64,000 nucleotides of DNA from Methanofollis fontis (GCF_004297185.1 NZ_PGCL01000001.1:682001-746000), one strand, 5' to 3'; positions 16,760-25,562 are shown, counted from the stretch's first letter. Made by a program: numbers and translations. Notes: generated from the letters alone by a model not told the origin.

Positions 16760-17023
16760 ATGATAGAGACCATAATTACCATTGCAATCGTGATTGCCGC
16801 GATCGGGGTCCTCTATTATTTCCTCAAACAGGCCACGACCCTGATTATCAATGCCGTCGTCGGACTGGTCCTGCTCTTCCTCATCAACCATTTCGGTGTG
16901 ATGAGCGCCATAGGCGGGACCGATCTCCCGATCTCGCTCTCGACGGTGATTATCTGCGCCCTTGGCGGTGTCATCGGGGTTGTGCTGCTGGTGCTGCTGG
17001 ACCTCGCCGGCATCGTCCTCTGA
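16760..17023 (+). CDS. BofA-family membrane protein
   Basis: The 87-aa product has three hydrophobic helices with 'INAVVGLVLLFLINHFG' in the middle, the pattern of the BofA/pro-sigmaK-inhibitor-like family common in methanogens. The archaeal role is unknown since the bacterial substrate is absent. It starts one base after the tldE stop with the upstream gene providing the ribosome site, so it likely belongs to the same operon. Its link with TldD/E proteases is suggestive only. Confidence 0.75.
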   Translation: MIETIITIAIVIAAIGVLYYFLKQATTLIINAVVGLVLLFLINHFGVMSAIGGTDLPISLSTVIICALGGVIGVVLLVLLDLAGIVL

Positions 17024-17038
17024 TACTTTTTTTAAAAG
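17024..17038. terminator. Convergent T/A-run terminator
   Basis: The sequence tactttttttaaaaga separates the plus-strand BofA gene from the minus-strand KaiC-like gene. It gives a T7 run on the plus strand and a shorter T run on the minus strand. Confidence 0.5.
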
Positions 17039-17739
17039 ACGTTCGCCTCCGAATAGACCTGCACCCGGTCCTTGAGGATCTCGTAGGGCTTGATCTCCCG
17101 GGAATGATTCGATCCTCGCATTTTCACCACTTCTGCCGCCGGATGGACCTCGGAAAGGTCGGAAGGGCGGATATAGCGGAGGAGGATGACGGTATCGACC
17201 ATATACTCGACCAGCGAATATTTGCTTGCATAGGGGTTGTTCTGGAGGGTTTCAGAGGTGAGAAGGAGGGTGCATGACTCGTCTCGCATCATCTCAACGA
17301 ACCTGTAGAGTTCCTGCCGGCGTTTTGCATCGTCGGTGAAGATCCCCTCAAAGAGGGAGATCGGATCGATCACCACCCGCGTTGCACCGACATTCCGGAT
17401 CAGTCTGGGGAGTTCGTCCCTGATCTGGTTGATGGCGACGGTAAAGTCGGTGGGGTCGAGTTTGACCACATAGAGGGAGGTGCCCAGATACCCGTCGAGA
17501 TCCCATCCCTTCCGCCTGATATCGTCGTGGATCATCTCCGCCCGTTCGTCGAGGGAGATGAAGATCGCCTTCTCTCCCCGGGCAAGTCCCTCATAGACAA
17601 ACTGGAGGGCAAACGTCGTCTTGCCGGTGCCGTATGTGCCCACAATGGCGCATATGCTCCGGTGCAGCAGACCGCCGCCCAGCATGGCGTCGAGTCCTTC
17701 GATCCCGAACTGCACCCGTTCATCCAGATCACCTGTCAT
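17032..17739 (-). CDS. KaiC/RAD55-like ATPase, intact P-loop
   Basis: The 235-aa product is a single KaiC domain: 'FGIEGLDAMLGGGLLHRSIC' then Walker A GTYGTGKT at residues 34-41, 'GEKAIFISLDERAEMI', and 'TRVVIDPISLFEGIF' as Walker B. The C-terminal VVKMRGSNHSREI block is also typical. Such archaeal RecA-like ATPases include the archaellum protein FlaH/ArlH and signalling KaiC homologues. It overlaps the second KaiC-like gene by 4 nt and faces the pilus ATPase/TadC genes on the other strand, so a FlaH-like regulatory role in filament assembly is possible but unproven. Confidence 0.85.
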   Translation of the reverse strand: MTGDLDERVQFGIEGLDAMLGGGLLHRSICAIVGTYGTGKTTFALQFVYEGLARGEKAIFISLDERAEMIHDDIRRKGWDLDGYLGTSLYVVKLDPTDFTVAINQIRDELPRLIRNVGATRVVIDPISLFEGIFTDDAKRRQELYRFVEMMRDESCTLLLTSETLQNNPYASKYSLVEYMVDTVILLRYIRPSDLSEVHPAAEVVKMRGSNHSREIKPYEILKDRVQVYSEANVF

Positions 17740-18554
17740 ATGACCACCCTGATATTGGAGACCTCAAATCCGCCTCCGGACGTGATCTTCACGGCAAACT
17801 TCACGAGATCGCGCTCTTCAAGGTTGGGCATCACTCCCCTGAACTTCTGGAAGTACATCGTCCGCTGACGGCGCATCCCCTGTGTTTCCTCCCACCGGAA
17901 GAGCACCACGGCATCGGTAATGTCCTGGATCTCGAGTTCACGGTTCGGAGGGAGGACACCGCGGGTGAGGGGGAGGTAGACCACCGAGCCCCAGACCTTG
18001 GAGACGCGCTGGATGCCGCGGAGCAGGGCGGTGAGTTCCCGCCATTCCTCCGGTGTGTTGGCCTGAGCTGCCAGATCGGTGAGAGAATCGACATATATGA
18101 TGCTTGCCGGCGTCGTTCTGGAGAGGAGGGCAGCGAACTCTCCCAGGAGGTCCTCCCTGCGGGCGCTGTTCTGCATCCTGGACAGAATGTCGGTGGTCGA
18201 ATACCATTCCACCGGGACCACGCTTGCATCGAAGTAGAGTTCGGAGAGGTCCTCGAACCGCACGCCGGTCTCCATGGCGGTGTAGAGATCGGCGCTCACC
18301 GATTTTGCCGCCTCATCCAGGATGTCGTCCCGGATCCTGGTGATGGTGATATAGAGGATCTCACCTTCCTGCTCTGTTTCGCTCTCTCTCTTCTTTTTTG
18401 CCGCGAATATTGCTGAACTCCGGACGAAATCGGTGTTTCCGGCCCCGATATCGCCGAGTAGAAGAATCACCGATCCCGGGGGGACGCCGCCGTCCAGCAC
18501 CGGGTCAAGGGAGGCGATGCCGGTCGGTATTCTTCTGTCTGGTGTGTCCTCCAT
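17736..18554 (-). CDS. KaiC/RAD55-like protein with degenerate P-loop
   Basis: The 272-aa product follows the KaiC layout (TGIASLDPVLDGGVPPGSVI, then LLLGDIGAGNTDFVRSSA). Its Walker A reads GDIGAGNT at residues 34-41, with Asn at position 40 in place of the catalytic Lys. The Walker B region 'ASIIYVDSLTDLA' is present. It may bind nucleotide without efficient hydrolysis and act as a partner of the intact paralogue encoded just downstream. It is first in a two-gene operon divergent from the pilus genes. Confidence 0.82.
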   Translation of the reverse strand: MEDTPDRRIPTGIASLDPVLDGGVPPGSVILLLGDIGAGNTDFVRSSAIFAAKKKRESETEQEGEILYITITRIRDDILDEAAKSVSADLYTAMETGVRFEDLSELYFDASVVPVEWYSTTDILSRMQNSARREDLLGEFAALLSRTTPASIIYVDSLTDLAAQANTPEEWRELTALLRGIQRVSKVWGSVVYLPLTRGVLPPNRELEIQDITDAVVLFRWEETQGMRRQRTMYFQKFRGVMPNLEERDLVKFAVKITSGGGFEVSNIRVVI

Positions 18555-18574
18555 GCTGTAACCTGATAGATCGT

Positions 18575-18594
18575 TACCCTTCTATAAAAGGGTA
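18575..18594. promoter_or_regulatory. Palindrome overlapping a TATA-like element
   Basis: The 7-bp arms taccctt / aagggta flank ctataa. On the minus strand the centre reads as a TATA box about 28-32 bp upstream of the KaiC-like gene start at 18554. A palindrome centred on the TATA box could be an operator. Confidence 0.45.
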
Positions 18595-18757
18595 GCAGAT
18601 CGGGGTTGTGCCTGTATGGGGATAAACCGGAGAATGGACGATATTTCTGGGTAAGGGCGGCAGATGGCGTGGATCATGCCTGCTCCTCTTCCACTGCACA
18701 GGAACATAATCATTAAAGACCATACCAGATCCATCCTTGATCAGGAGATCTCCCCCC

Positions 18758-20335
18758 ATGAACCTGCCTTTTCCCGGGAAGAAAACAGAGCAACACAGGG
18801 TTTTCGAGGAGTATAATCCCGAAACCGAGCCCTCTCTCGTCGATGCCGAGATTCCTGATGATTTTGATCTGATCGATGAGTACTGGGTGGAACAGGGGCG
18901 TTCACTGGTGCGTATTCTCCGTGACCGGCGGACCGGTCAGAACGAATATCACCTGATCGAACCCGCCCTCTCGGCCTTTGAGTACGAACTCCTGGAACGG
19001 ATGTACGAGGACCTCAGGGATACCCTGATCCTCTCAGATGACGAGATGAAGCAGCAGAGGCGATCGGTCCTGCTCGACCGGATGGACGCACAGATCCGGG
19101 AATACGGCATCGTGCTCGATACCATGGCCCGCCGAAAGGTCGAATACTACATCCTCCGCAACTTCCTCGGCTGGTCCCGTCTGCATGGGCTGATGAAAGA
19201 CACCAATATCGAGGATATCTCCTGTGATGGGAGTGATATCCCCATTTTTCTGTATCACCGGTATCACAAAAATATCCGGACGAACATCCGCTTTTCAGAG
19301 GAGGAGCTGAACTCCCTCGGCATCTCCCTCGCCCAGCGCTCGGGAAAACATGTCTCGATCGGGACGCCGGTCGTGGATGCCACTCTCCCGGACGGTTCGC
19401 GCCTGCAGCTGACCTTCGGCAAGGAGGTCTCGACACGCGGCACCTCTTTTACCATCCGGAAGTTCCGCGCCGAACCCTTCACGCCTGTGGAGCTGCTGGA
19501 CCTGGGCACCTTTTCTTCAGAGGAACTCGCCTATTTCTGGATGGCGATCGAGAACAACAAGAGCCTCCTCTTCATCGGGGGGACGGCAAGCGGAAAGACC
19601 ACCTCGCTCAATGCCGTCTCGCTCTTCATCCCGCCCCTGGCCAAGGTCGTCTCCATCGAGGACACCAGAGAGATTACCCTCTTCCATGAGAACTGGGTGG
19701 CCTCGGTGACCCGTGATACGGTTGCCGGCGAGACGAGCACCTCGATATCGATGTTCGACCTCCTGAAGGCGGCGATGCGTCAGCGGCCCGAGTTCATCCT
19801 TGTGGGTGAGGTGAGGGGAGAGGAGGCCCAGACCCTGTTCCAGGCAATGAATACGGGCCATACCACCTTTTCGACGATGCACGCCGGCAGTGTCGATGCC
19901 GCTATTCACCGTCTTGAGAACGAACCCCTGAATGTGCCGAGAAACATGGTGCAGGCCCTCGATATCGTCAGCATTCAGGCCCTCACCTACCGCGGCACCG
20001 AACGGGTCCGCCGCTGCCAGGAGATTGTCGAGATCGTCGGGGTCGACCCCGGCACCGGCAACCTTCAGGTCAACACCGTCTTCAGCTATGACCCGGTCAG
20101 CGACGAGATGCGATATTCGGGACGCTCCCTCGTCTATGGACGGATCATGGAGTTGCGGGGATGGACGGCGGCACAGCTTGCCGACGAGATCCAGGAACGG
20201 ATACGGATCCTTGAGGCGATGAAGGCGCAGGGGATCACCGATTACCGGGATGTATCGCGGATCTTCCATGCCTATGCAATCAACCGCGACTCCGTGATGG
20301 ACGCCCTTGAGAGTCTCTCAGGACTGTTTCTATGA
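18758..20335 (+). CDS. Archaeal type IV pilus/secretion ATPase (FlaI/GspE family)
   Basis: The 525-aa product has a long N-terminal region, the family block 'HGLMKDTNIEDISCDGSDIP', Walker A GGTASGKTT (about residues 273-281), 'VSIEDTREITLFHENWV', and the His box 'TGHTTFSTMHAGSVDAAIHR'. This is the hexameric ATPase that powers pilus or archaellum filament assembly. An aggag site at 18743-18747 supports ATG 18758. It overlaps the TadC-like gene by 4 nt. Confidence 0.92.
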   Translation: MNLPFPGKKTEQHRVFEEYNPETEPSLVDAEIPDDFDLIDEYWVEQGRSLVRILRDRRTGQNEYHLIEPALSAFEYELLERMYEDLRDTLILSDDEMKQQRRSVLLDRMDAQIREYGIVLDTMARRKVEYYILRNFLGWSRLHGLMKDTNIEDISCDGSDIPIFLYHRYHKNIRTNIRFSEEELNSLGISLAQRSGKHVSIGTPVVDATLPDGSRLQLTFGKEVSTRGTSFTIRKFRAEPFTPVELLDLGTFSSEELAYFWMAIENNKSLLFIGGTASGKTTSLNAVSLFIPPLAKVVSIEDTREITLFHENWVASVTRDTVAGETSTSISMFDLLKAAMRQRPEFILVGEVRGEEAQTLFQAMNTGHTTFSTMHAGSVDAAIHRLENEPLNVPRNMVQALDIVSIQALTYRGTERVRRCQEIVEIVGVDPGTGNLQVNTVFSYDPVSDEMRYSGRSLVYGRIMELRGWTAAQLADEIQERIRILEAMKAQGITDYRDVSRIFHAYAINRDSVMDALESLSGLFL

Positions 20336-22275
20336 TCGAGCGCGGGAAGAAAGGGGCATACAGGCGTTTTGTGGAGTGGATCGTCGGCCGCGATCCCATC
20401 CAGTACAGCAACCTCCGTCAGGACCTCATCTCGGCGCGCCTTGGCATGACGGCCGAGGCCTATGTGGCCAGGGCCGTTCTGATATCGGTTTTATTTGCCC
20501 TTTTCTTCGGCGTCCTGGGGTACCTCATCTCGGGATTGATCCGGATCGAACCCGGCAGCATCCATATCGTCAACCTGCTCCCGGTGACGATTCCCGTTCC
20601 CGAAGGGGGCACTCCCCTCTGGTACGCCGTCCGCCTTCTCTCCTTTATGATTCCGGCGCTGCTCGCCGGTCTCATCTCCTACGCCCTGACCCTGAAGTAT
20701 CCGGCGATCGAGAAGGGCAACCGGGCGACGAAGATCAACCTCTCCATCCACAATGCCGTCTCCTACATCTATGCGATGCGACGGGGTGGGGCGGAGGTCA
20801 TCGAGATCTTCCGGTCACTCTCAGACAATGCCGGGATATATGGGGAATCGGCCCTTGAATTCCGGCAGGTGGTGCGGGACGCCGATTATTTCGGCTACGA
20901 TGTGATCTCTGCCATCAAACACCTTTCCGAGACCACGCCCTCGGCAAAGCTGAAGGAGTTCCTTGAAGACCTGCTTTCGATCATCGAGAGCGGTGGGAAC
21001 ATGTCCGAGTTTCTGGCAAACCGCGTCAGACTCTTCCAGGACGAGGCGAGGTTTGAACAGAAACAGTTCATCAGCACGCTGGAGTTTGTCGGTGAGGCCT
21101 ATGTGACGGTTTTTGTCGCCGGACCGCTCTTTCTGGTCATCGTGATGGTGGTGATGGGCCTCCTGGGCACCGGGGCGGTATTCCAGCTCTCGGTGCTCGC
21201 CTATGCCCTGATCCCGATCGGATCGATGATCATGATCCTGTTCATCGACCTCATCTCGATCAAGGAGGAGGGTGCCGAGCGCTATACCCGCACAAAGGTG
21301 CTCGAGACCTTCCAGGAGGTGCCGCTCCTCCGGCGGGAGGGTGAGGACGCCCTCTTCAAGCAGCTCGCCCACTATGACCGGATCCGGGGGACGCGGGCCT
21401 TTATCAGGAACCCCCTCCGGGCATTCATCATCGACGCACGCCGCACCTTCTTCATCACGGTGCCGGTGGCCCTGCTCTACCTGCTGATGGTCTCCCTGAA
21501 CGTGCCCTATTACACATCGGTGGAGACGACGATCGCCACCGTGGACGACCATGTGATCATCGCCGCCCTCATCATCCTCATCCCATACGCCGTCTTTTTT
21601 GAGGTCTGGCGGCGGAAGGTCCGCAACATGGAGGAGGTGATCCCGGAGTTTCTCTCCAGGATGGCCGGAATCAACCAGGTCGGCCTCACCATCGCCCAGG
21701 CGATCGGTATCCTGGTCAAGACGAACCTGGGTGTGCTCTCCTATGAGATCAAGCGCGTCAGCCGGGACATCAGCTGGGGTGCCAATGTGCAGGACGCCCT
21801 GATCCGGTTTGAGCACCGCGTGCGCACGCCGACCGTCTCCCGTTCGGTCACCCTGATCACCACCGCCACCCGGATGAGCGGCAACATCTCCGAGATCCTG
21901 ACGATCGCCGCAAAAGATGCCGATATGTCACAAATACTGCGGCAGGAACGGAATTCGGCGATGGCGCTCTATCTGGTGGTGATATACCTCGCCTACTTCG
22001 TGTTCATCTTTGTCGTCGTCGTCATCACCTCTCAGTTCCTGCCGGTGCTCCAGGAGGTGGGGACGACCTCGGGGGATATTTCGGGGTCGTTCGGTGATAT
22101 CGGGGCGACTTCGCTGCTTAGCTTCACCCGTCTCCTCTATCACACCTGCGTGATCCAGGGCCTGCTTTCAGGATTTGTTGCCGGGAAGATGGGCGAGGGG
22201 TCGGTCCGGGCCGGTGCGAAACACGCGGCCATCCTGCTGATCGTGGCGCTTGTGGCATTCAACACCCTGATCTGA
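20332..22275 (+). CDS. TadC/FlaJ-type pilus membrane platform protein
   Basis: The 647-aa polytopic protein has two type II secretion F domains, one around 'NAVSYIYAMRRGGAEVIEIF' and one around 'FLSRMAGINQVGLTIAQAIG', each followed by membrane helices. This is the archaeal TadC/FlaJ platform that the ATPase docks on. The ATPase gene overlaps it by 4 nt. No prepilin genes are adjacent, so the assembled filament's subunit is not identified here; the archaellin-like gene at 7.8 kb is a distant candidate. Confidence 0.9.
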   Translation: MIERGKKGAYRRFVEWIVGRDPIQYSNLRQDLISARLGMTAEAYVARAVLISVLFALFFGVLGYLISGLIRIEPGSIHIVNLLPVTIPVPEGGTPLWYAVRLLSFMIPALLAGLISYALTLKYPAIEKGNRATKINLSIHNAVSYIYAMRRGGAEVIEIFRSLSDNAGIYGESALEFRQVVRDADYFGYDVISAIKHLSETTPSAKLKEFLEDLLSIIESGGNMSEFLANRVRLFQDEARFEQKQFISTLEFVGEAYVTVFVAGPLFLVIVMVVMGLLGTGAVFQLSVLAYALIPIGSMIMILFIDLISIKEEGAERYTRTKVLETFQEVPLLRREGEDALFKQLAHYDRIRGTRAFIRNPLRAFIIDARRTFFITVPVALLYLLMVSLNVPYYTSVETTIATVDDHVIIAALIILIPYAVFFEVWRRKVRNMEEVIPEFLSRMAGINQVGLTIAQAIGILVKTNLGVLSYEIKRVSRDISWGANVQDALIRFEHRVRTPTVSRSVTLITTATRMSGNISEILTIAAKDADMSQILRQERNSAMALYLVVIYLAYFVFIFVVVVITSQFLPVLQEVGTTSGDISGSFGDIGATSLLSFTRLLYHTCVIQGLLSGFVAGKMGEGSVRAGAKHAAILLIVALVAFNTLI

Positions 22276-22288
22276 GGGGTGCATAACC

Positions 22289-22297
22289 CTTTTATCC
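22289..22297 (+). promoter_or_regulatory. TATA box, probably leaderless promoter
   Basis: cttttatcc is centred about 25 bp upstream of the ATG at 22319, the spacing expected when transcription starts at or next to the start codon. Confidence 0.5.
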
Positions 22298-22318
22298 CAT
22301 CCCCGACCATTGTCGCGT

Positions 22319-22480
22319 ATGTGTTCCACAGGCGGCGGACCGGACGTTGAGATCGAGGAAAAGGTGAAGGAAGGCGAAGGGCGGGCCTACCGATGCAGTG
22401 AATGCGGATACCGCTTCTCCTCCATGAGCCGGCACCCGATCTGCCCGTCCTGCCAGTCCGAAGAGATCGATCAGGTATGA
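22319..22480 (+). CDS. 53-aa zinc-ribbon protein
   Basis: This short gene encodes a protein with CSECGYRFSS...CPSCQSEEI, a clear rubredoxin-like CxxC...CxxC zinc ribbon (about residues 26-45). It is preceded by an acidic/glycine-rich N-terminus (MCSTGGGPDVEIEEKVKEGE). The stop overlaps the next gene's ATG (ATGA). A TATA box sits 25 bp upstream. Tiny zinc ribbons of this kind are widespread in methanogens; many bind nucleic acids or partner proteins, but the target is unknown. Confidence 0.75.
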   Translation: MCSTGGGPDVEIEEKVKEGEGRAYRCSECGYRFSSMSRHPICPSCQSEEIDQV

Positions 22481-22953
22481 TCGCAACGCCCGGTGAAGAG
22501 GACCTCCTTCTCATCCAGGGCTCTTCCTCTTTTCTTCTTGTCGGAATTGTGCAGGAACGCTTTGCCCTGCCCGTCAATGCCTCGGACAACGTCTATTTTG
22601 AACCGGTCAGGCCCGGCGATCTCGTCTGCGTTTCGGCGCCGGAGGGGGGTTCGGTGCGGGCGGCGGCGATGCTCCTCCTGCTCGTCCGGGATCATCATTA
22701 TCCGGTGTTTGCCCTGCCAAAGGACCATCCCGGTTCGGCATGGACACCGATGGTCCTGTCCACGGCCCCGGCGCTCACCCTCTCCTGCGAGATACGGCGG
22801 GGCACCCACCCTGACCAGCACCTCATCTGTTCATCCGCAGAATTTTCGGGCGTCATGCTCCGCGGTGGCGGAGATGGCGTGATCTGTGATGGGCTTCCTG
22901 CGGAGTGCACAATCTCCTATATATGTATTGACCGGGCGCTCACCGGAGAATAA
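22477..22953 (+). CDS. Unknown 158-aa protein coupled to the zinc ribbon
   Basis: The product starts MIATPGEEDLLLIQGSSSFL and is predicted to be a soluble, mostly beta protein with a central hydrophobic segment (VRAAAMLLLLVRDHHYPVFA). I do not recognise the family. The ATGA overlap with the zinc-ribbon gene shows the pair is translated together. It ends just before the ATP synthase promoter. Confidence 0.65.
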   Translation: MIATPGEEDLLLIQGSSSFLLVGIVQERFALPVNASDNVYFEPVRPGDLVCVSAPEGGSVRAAAMLLLLVRDHHYPVFALPKDHPGSAWTPMVLSTAPALTLSCEIRRGTHPDQHLICSSAEFSGVMLRGGGDGVICDGLPAECTISYICIDRALTGE

Positions 22954-22955
22954 CA

Positions 22956-22970
22956 ACAAATATAAAGGTA
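22956..22970 (+). promoter_or_regulatory. TATA box of the ATP synthase operon
   Basis: acaaatataaagg lies about 45 bp upstream of the first gene. The leader ends with a strong gaggagg ribosome site at about 22997-23004 before ATG 23010. Confidence 0.6.
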
Positions 22971-23009
22971 ATTTTCATCAAATATTGTAAGCCGTGAGAG
23001 GAGGGTTGG

Positions 23010-23339
23010 ATGAAGAGTGAGGTTTTAAAGAGCATCAAGCAGGCAGAAGAGGAGTATAAATCCATGGTCAGCACCGCAACTGCCGAAAAAAAGCAGAAAA
23101 TTGCGGATGCAAGGGTGGAAGCCGAACGGATCATCGAGAAGGCAACCGCCGATGCAGAGGCCTATAAACAGCAGCGACTGGCAGATGCCGCATCCGAGGC
23201 TGCGAAAAAGCGTGCCGACATCTTGAAAGAAGGCGAGCAGCGGGCGGCAACCCTGAGATCGAACAGCCTTGCAAATCTTGACAGGGCAGTCGACCTGCTC
23301 GTCAGGCGTTTCAAGGAGCAGCTGCATGTTTCAGCCTGA
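23010..23339 (+). CDS. ahaH: A1A0 ATP synthase subunit H
   Basis: The 109-aa product is a continuous charged coiled coil, with regular AEEEYKSMVSTATAEKKQKI and VEAERIIEKATADAEAYKQQ heptads. This fits subunit H of the peripheral stalk, which pairs with subunit E. It is the first gene of the operon, ahead of subunit I, as in other methanogens. Its stop lies 14 nt inside the subunit I start. Confidence 0.9.
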   Translation: MKSEVLKSIKQAEEEYKSMVSTATAEKKQKIADARVEAERIIEKATADAEAYKQQRLADAASEAAKKRADILKEGEQRAATLRSNSLANLDRAVDLLVRRFKEQLHVSA

Positions 23340-25302
23340 GCGGATGAGCCGTATCCTGATCGCAGGGTCTAAGGACCAGATGGATACGATCATTCGCGAG
23401 CTGTATCACCAGAACGCATTCCACATCGAAGATTTTGTCGAGAAGGAAGACGAGGCCTACGAAGGCTTCAGGATCGGGATGCCGCTTGCAGGTGCGAGTG
23501 AGGCGTCCTCAGAGCTGATCAAGATCCGTTCGATGGAGTCGATGTTCGGGATTTCGCCCGACACAGTCTCTCCGTCAGGAAAGAGATCGGCTCCTGAGCT
23601 GAAGGCCGATGTCGACCGGAAACTTTCCGCTCTCGTTAAAGACGTCGAGGAAATCACTGCAAAACGGTCAAAACTCGAGGCACAGGTGAAGGCACTCGAG
23701 ACCCGGGCAACCGCCCTCGGTCCCTTTGCCAACGTCCCCCTTGATATGGACCTTTATCACGGCTATGAAGGAATCGCCGTTTTTGCAGGCTATGTCGAGA
23801 GCGACGTCGAAATCCCGGTCCCCCATGAGAAGCACTATATGCCGGGGGGCAAGGGCAGACAGAATTTCATTGTGGTCTTTGTACCTGCACCCGATGCAGA
23901 GGACGCCGAGCGCGCCCTGCTCGAAGCACGGTTCCAGTCGGTCCCCGTCCCTCAGGGGAACGGTCCTGTCAGGGATCTGATCTATGACGTCAACGGCCAG
24001 ATTGGCCAGCTTAACGAAGAGATCGAGAGGGCCAACAGGAGCCTTGAAGAAAAGAAGAACGAATACGGCGAACTCCTGGTTGCCTACGACGAGTACTTCA
24101 CGACCGTCGTGGAGCGGGCTGAGGCCCCACTCCGGTTTGCAACCACAGAGGACGCATTTGTGGCAGAAGGCTGGCTTCCGTCCGACCAGGTGGAGAAGGT
24201 CATCGGTGCCCTCACCCATGTGACGGGGGGCAAGGTCTATGTCACCGAACTGGAGATCGGAGAGGATGCAACGGACGTTCCGGTTGAATATAACAACCCG
24301 GACTTCTCGCGCCCGACCGAACTCTTTATGGACATCTACTCGCGCCCGCGCTACGATGAATTCGACCCGACGCTGCTCGTCTCGATCGTTTTCCCGATCT
24401 TTTTCGGTATGATCCTCGGCGATGTCGGTTACGGTCTCGTTCTGCTTGTGCTGTCATTTGGTTTGAGACGTTTCCTGTCTGGAGATGCCGGGAACCAGCT
24501 CCTTGACACCCTGCGGAACGCATCGCTGATGAGCATCGTCTTTGGCGTGTTATATTCCGAGTTATTCGGGATGAAACTCCCGTGGGAACCGATCTTCTAC
24601 ACCAGACACCTGAACATCGGCGGACATGCGGTCCACCACCCGATGGTGGCCGAACTCCTGATTGTCTCGGTCTGGATCGGTCTGTTGCACATCACGCTGG
24701 GGCGCCTGCTCCATGTGAGAAACATCAGCCGAGCAATGCACAAGAGTCACCACGCCACCAAGGAGATCTTCGCCCAGCTTGGCTGGCTCTCCACGATGTG
24801 GGGTATCGTCATCGTTATCTGGTCTATGTTCCCCATCCCCCTAATGCTGGACCTTACCGGGTTCCCGCCGGTGGCGATGGGTCTGAACGTGGCCGGTGCC
24901 GTCGGTGCCGTCCTTCTGGTGCTCGGCATCGTGCTGATAGGTCGGGAATCACCGCTTGAACTGGTCGAAATTCCGACAATTATCAGTCACGTGCTCTCGT
25001 ACACCCGTCTTGTTGCCGTCGGTCTATCGTCGGTCGCCATTGCGATGGTTACGAACTTCATCGCTCTGGACCTGATCATCGCCCCACAGCTGGCGTCGCC
25101 CTCCATTGTCGGCGTCGTCATCGTCCTGATGGGCATTGTCGTTCTCGTGATCGGCCATGTGATGAACACGGCGCTTGGCATCCTGGGTGGCGGCCTGCAC
25201 TCGATCAGGTTACACTATGTTGAGTTCTTCACCAAGTTCTACAATGGTGGAGGAAAGAAGTACAATCCATTTGGTATGAAAAGGAAATTTACAGAGGATT
25301 AA
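23326..25302 (+). CDS. ahaI: A1A0 ATP synthase subunit I (a)
   Basis: The 658-aa product has a soluble N-terminal half with coiled coil and a C-terminal half with about seven membrane helices. Landmarks are 'SIVFPIFFGMILGDVGYGLV', 'ISHVLSYTRLVAVGLSSVAI' with the conserved Arg in the ion path, and GGGLHSIRLHYVEFFTKFY. This is the V/A-type stator subunit that forms the ion half-channels against the K ring. ATG 23326 gives overlap with ahaH; MSRILIAG at 23344 is an alternative. Confidence 0.95.
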   Translation: MFQPERMSRILIAGSKDQMDTIIRELYHQNAFHIEDFVEKEDEAYEGFRIGMPLAGASEASSELIKIRSMESMFGISPDTVSPSGKRSAPELKADVDRKLSALVKDVEEITAKRSKLEAQVKALETRATALGPFANVPLDMDLYHGYEGIAVFAGYVESDVEIPVPHEKHYMPGGKGRQNFIVVFVPAPDAEDAERALLEARFQSVPVPQGNGPVRDLIYDVNGQIGQLNEEIERANRSLEEKKNEYGELLVAYDEYFTTVVERAEAPLRFATTEDAFVAEGWLPSDQVEKVIGALTHVTGGKVYVTELEIGEDATDVPVEYNNPDFSRPTELFMDIYSRPRYDEFDPTLLVSIVFPIFFGMILGDVGYGLVLLVLSFGLRRFLSGDAGNQLLDTLRNASLMSIVFGVLYSELFGMKLPWEPIFYTRHLNIGGHAVHHPMVAELLIVSVWIGLLHITLGRLLHVRNISRAMHKSHHATKEIFAQLGWLSTMWGIVIVIWSMFPIPLMLDLTGFPPVAMGLNVAGAVGAVLLVLGIVLIGRESPLELVEIPTIISHVLSYTRLVAVGLSSVAIAMVTNFIALDLIIAPQLASPSIVGVVIVLMGIVVLVIGHVMNTALGILGGGLHSIRLHYVEFFTKFYNGGGKKYNPFGMKRKFTED

Positions 25303-25304
25303 TT

Positions 25305-25562
25305 ATGGCAGATCCAGTAGTTGCAGAAATGACTCTTGAAATGGTTCAGGCATCGCAGTTCGGACTTAAGGCAGTTGGCGCAGGTCTGGCTGTCGGGCTT
25401 ACCGGCATAGGCAGTGGTATTGCCGAGATGGGTATCGGCGCCGCCGCAGTGGGTGCGACCGCAGAGAACAAGGACATGTTCGGTCTTGCACTGCTCTTCA
25501 CCGTTATTCCAGAAACAATCGTCATCTTCGGTCTTGTGGTCGCTCTGCTGGCGCTCTTCTAA
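25305..25562 (+). CDS. ahaK: A1A0 ATP synthase proteolipid subunit K (c)
   Basis: The 85-aa protein is a two-helix hairpin: a glycine-rich helix (LKAVGAGLAVGLTGIGSGIA), a polar loop near TAENKDMFG, and a second helix 'FTVIPETIVIFGLVVALLAL' with the ion-binding Glu in PET. One binding site per hairpin is the ordinary c-subunit size. The E-T pair and nearby polar residues resemble methanogen rings reported to carry Na+, but the ion cannot be settled by reading. Confidence 0.95.
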   Translation: MADPVVAEMTLEMVQASQFGLKAVGAGLAVGLTGIGSGIAEMGIGAAAVGATAENKDMFGLALLFTVIPETIVIFGLVVALLALF

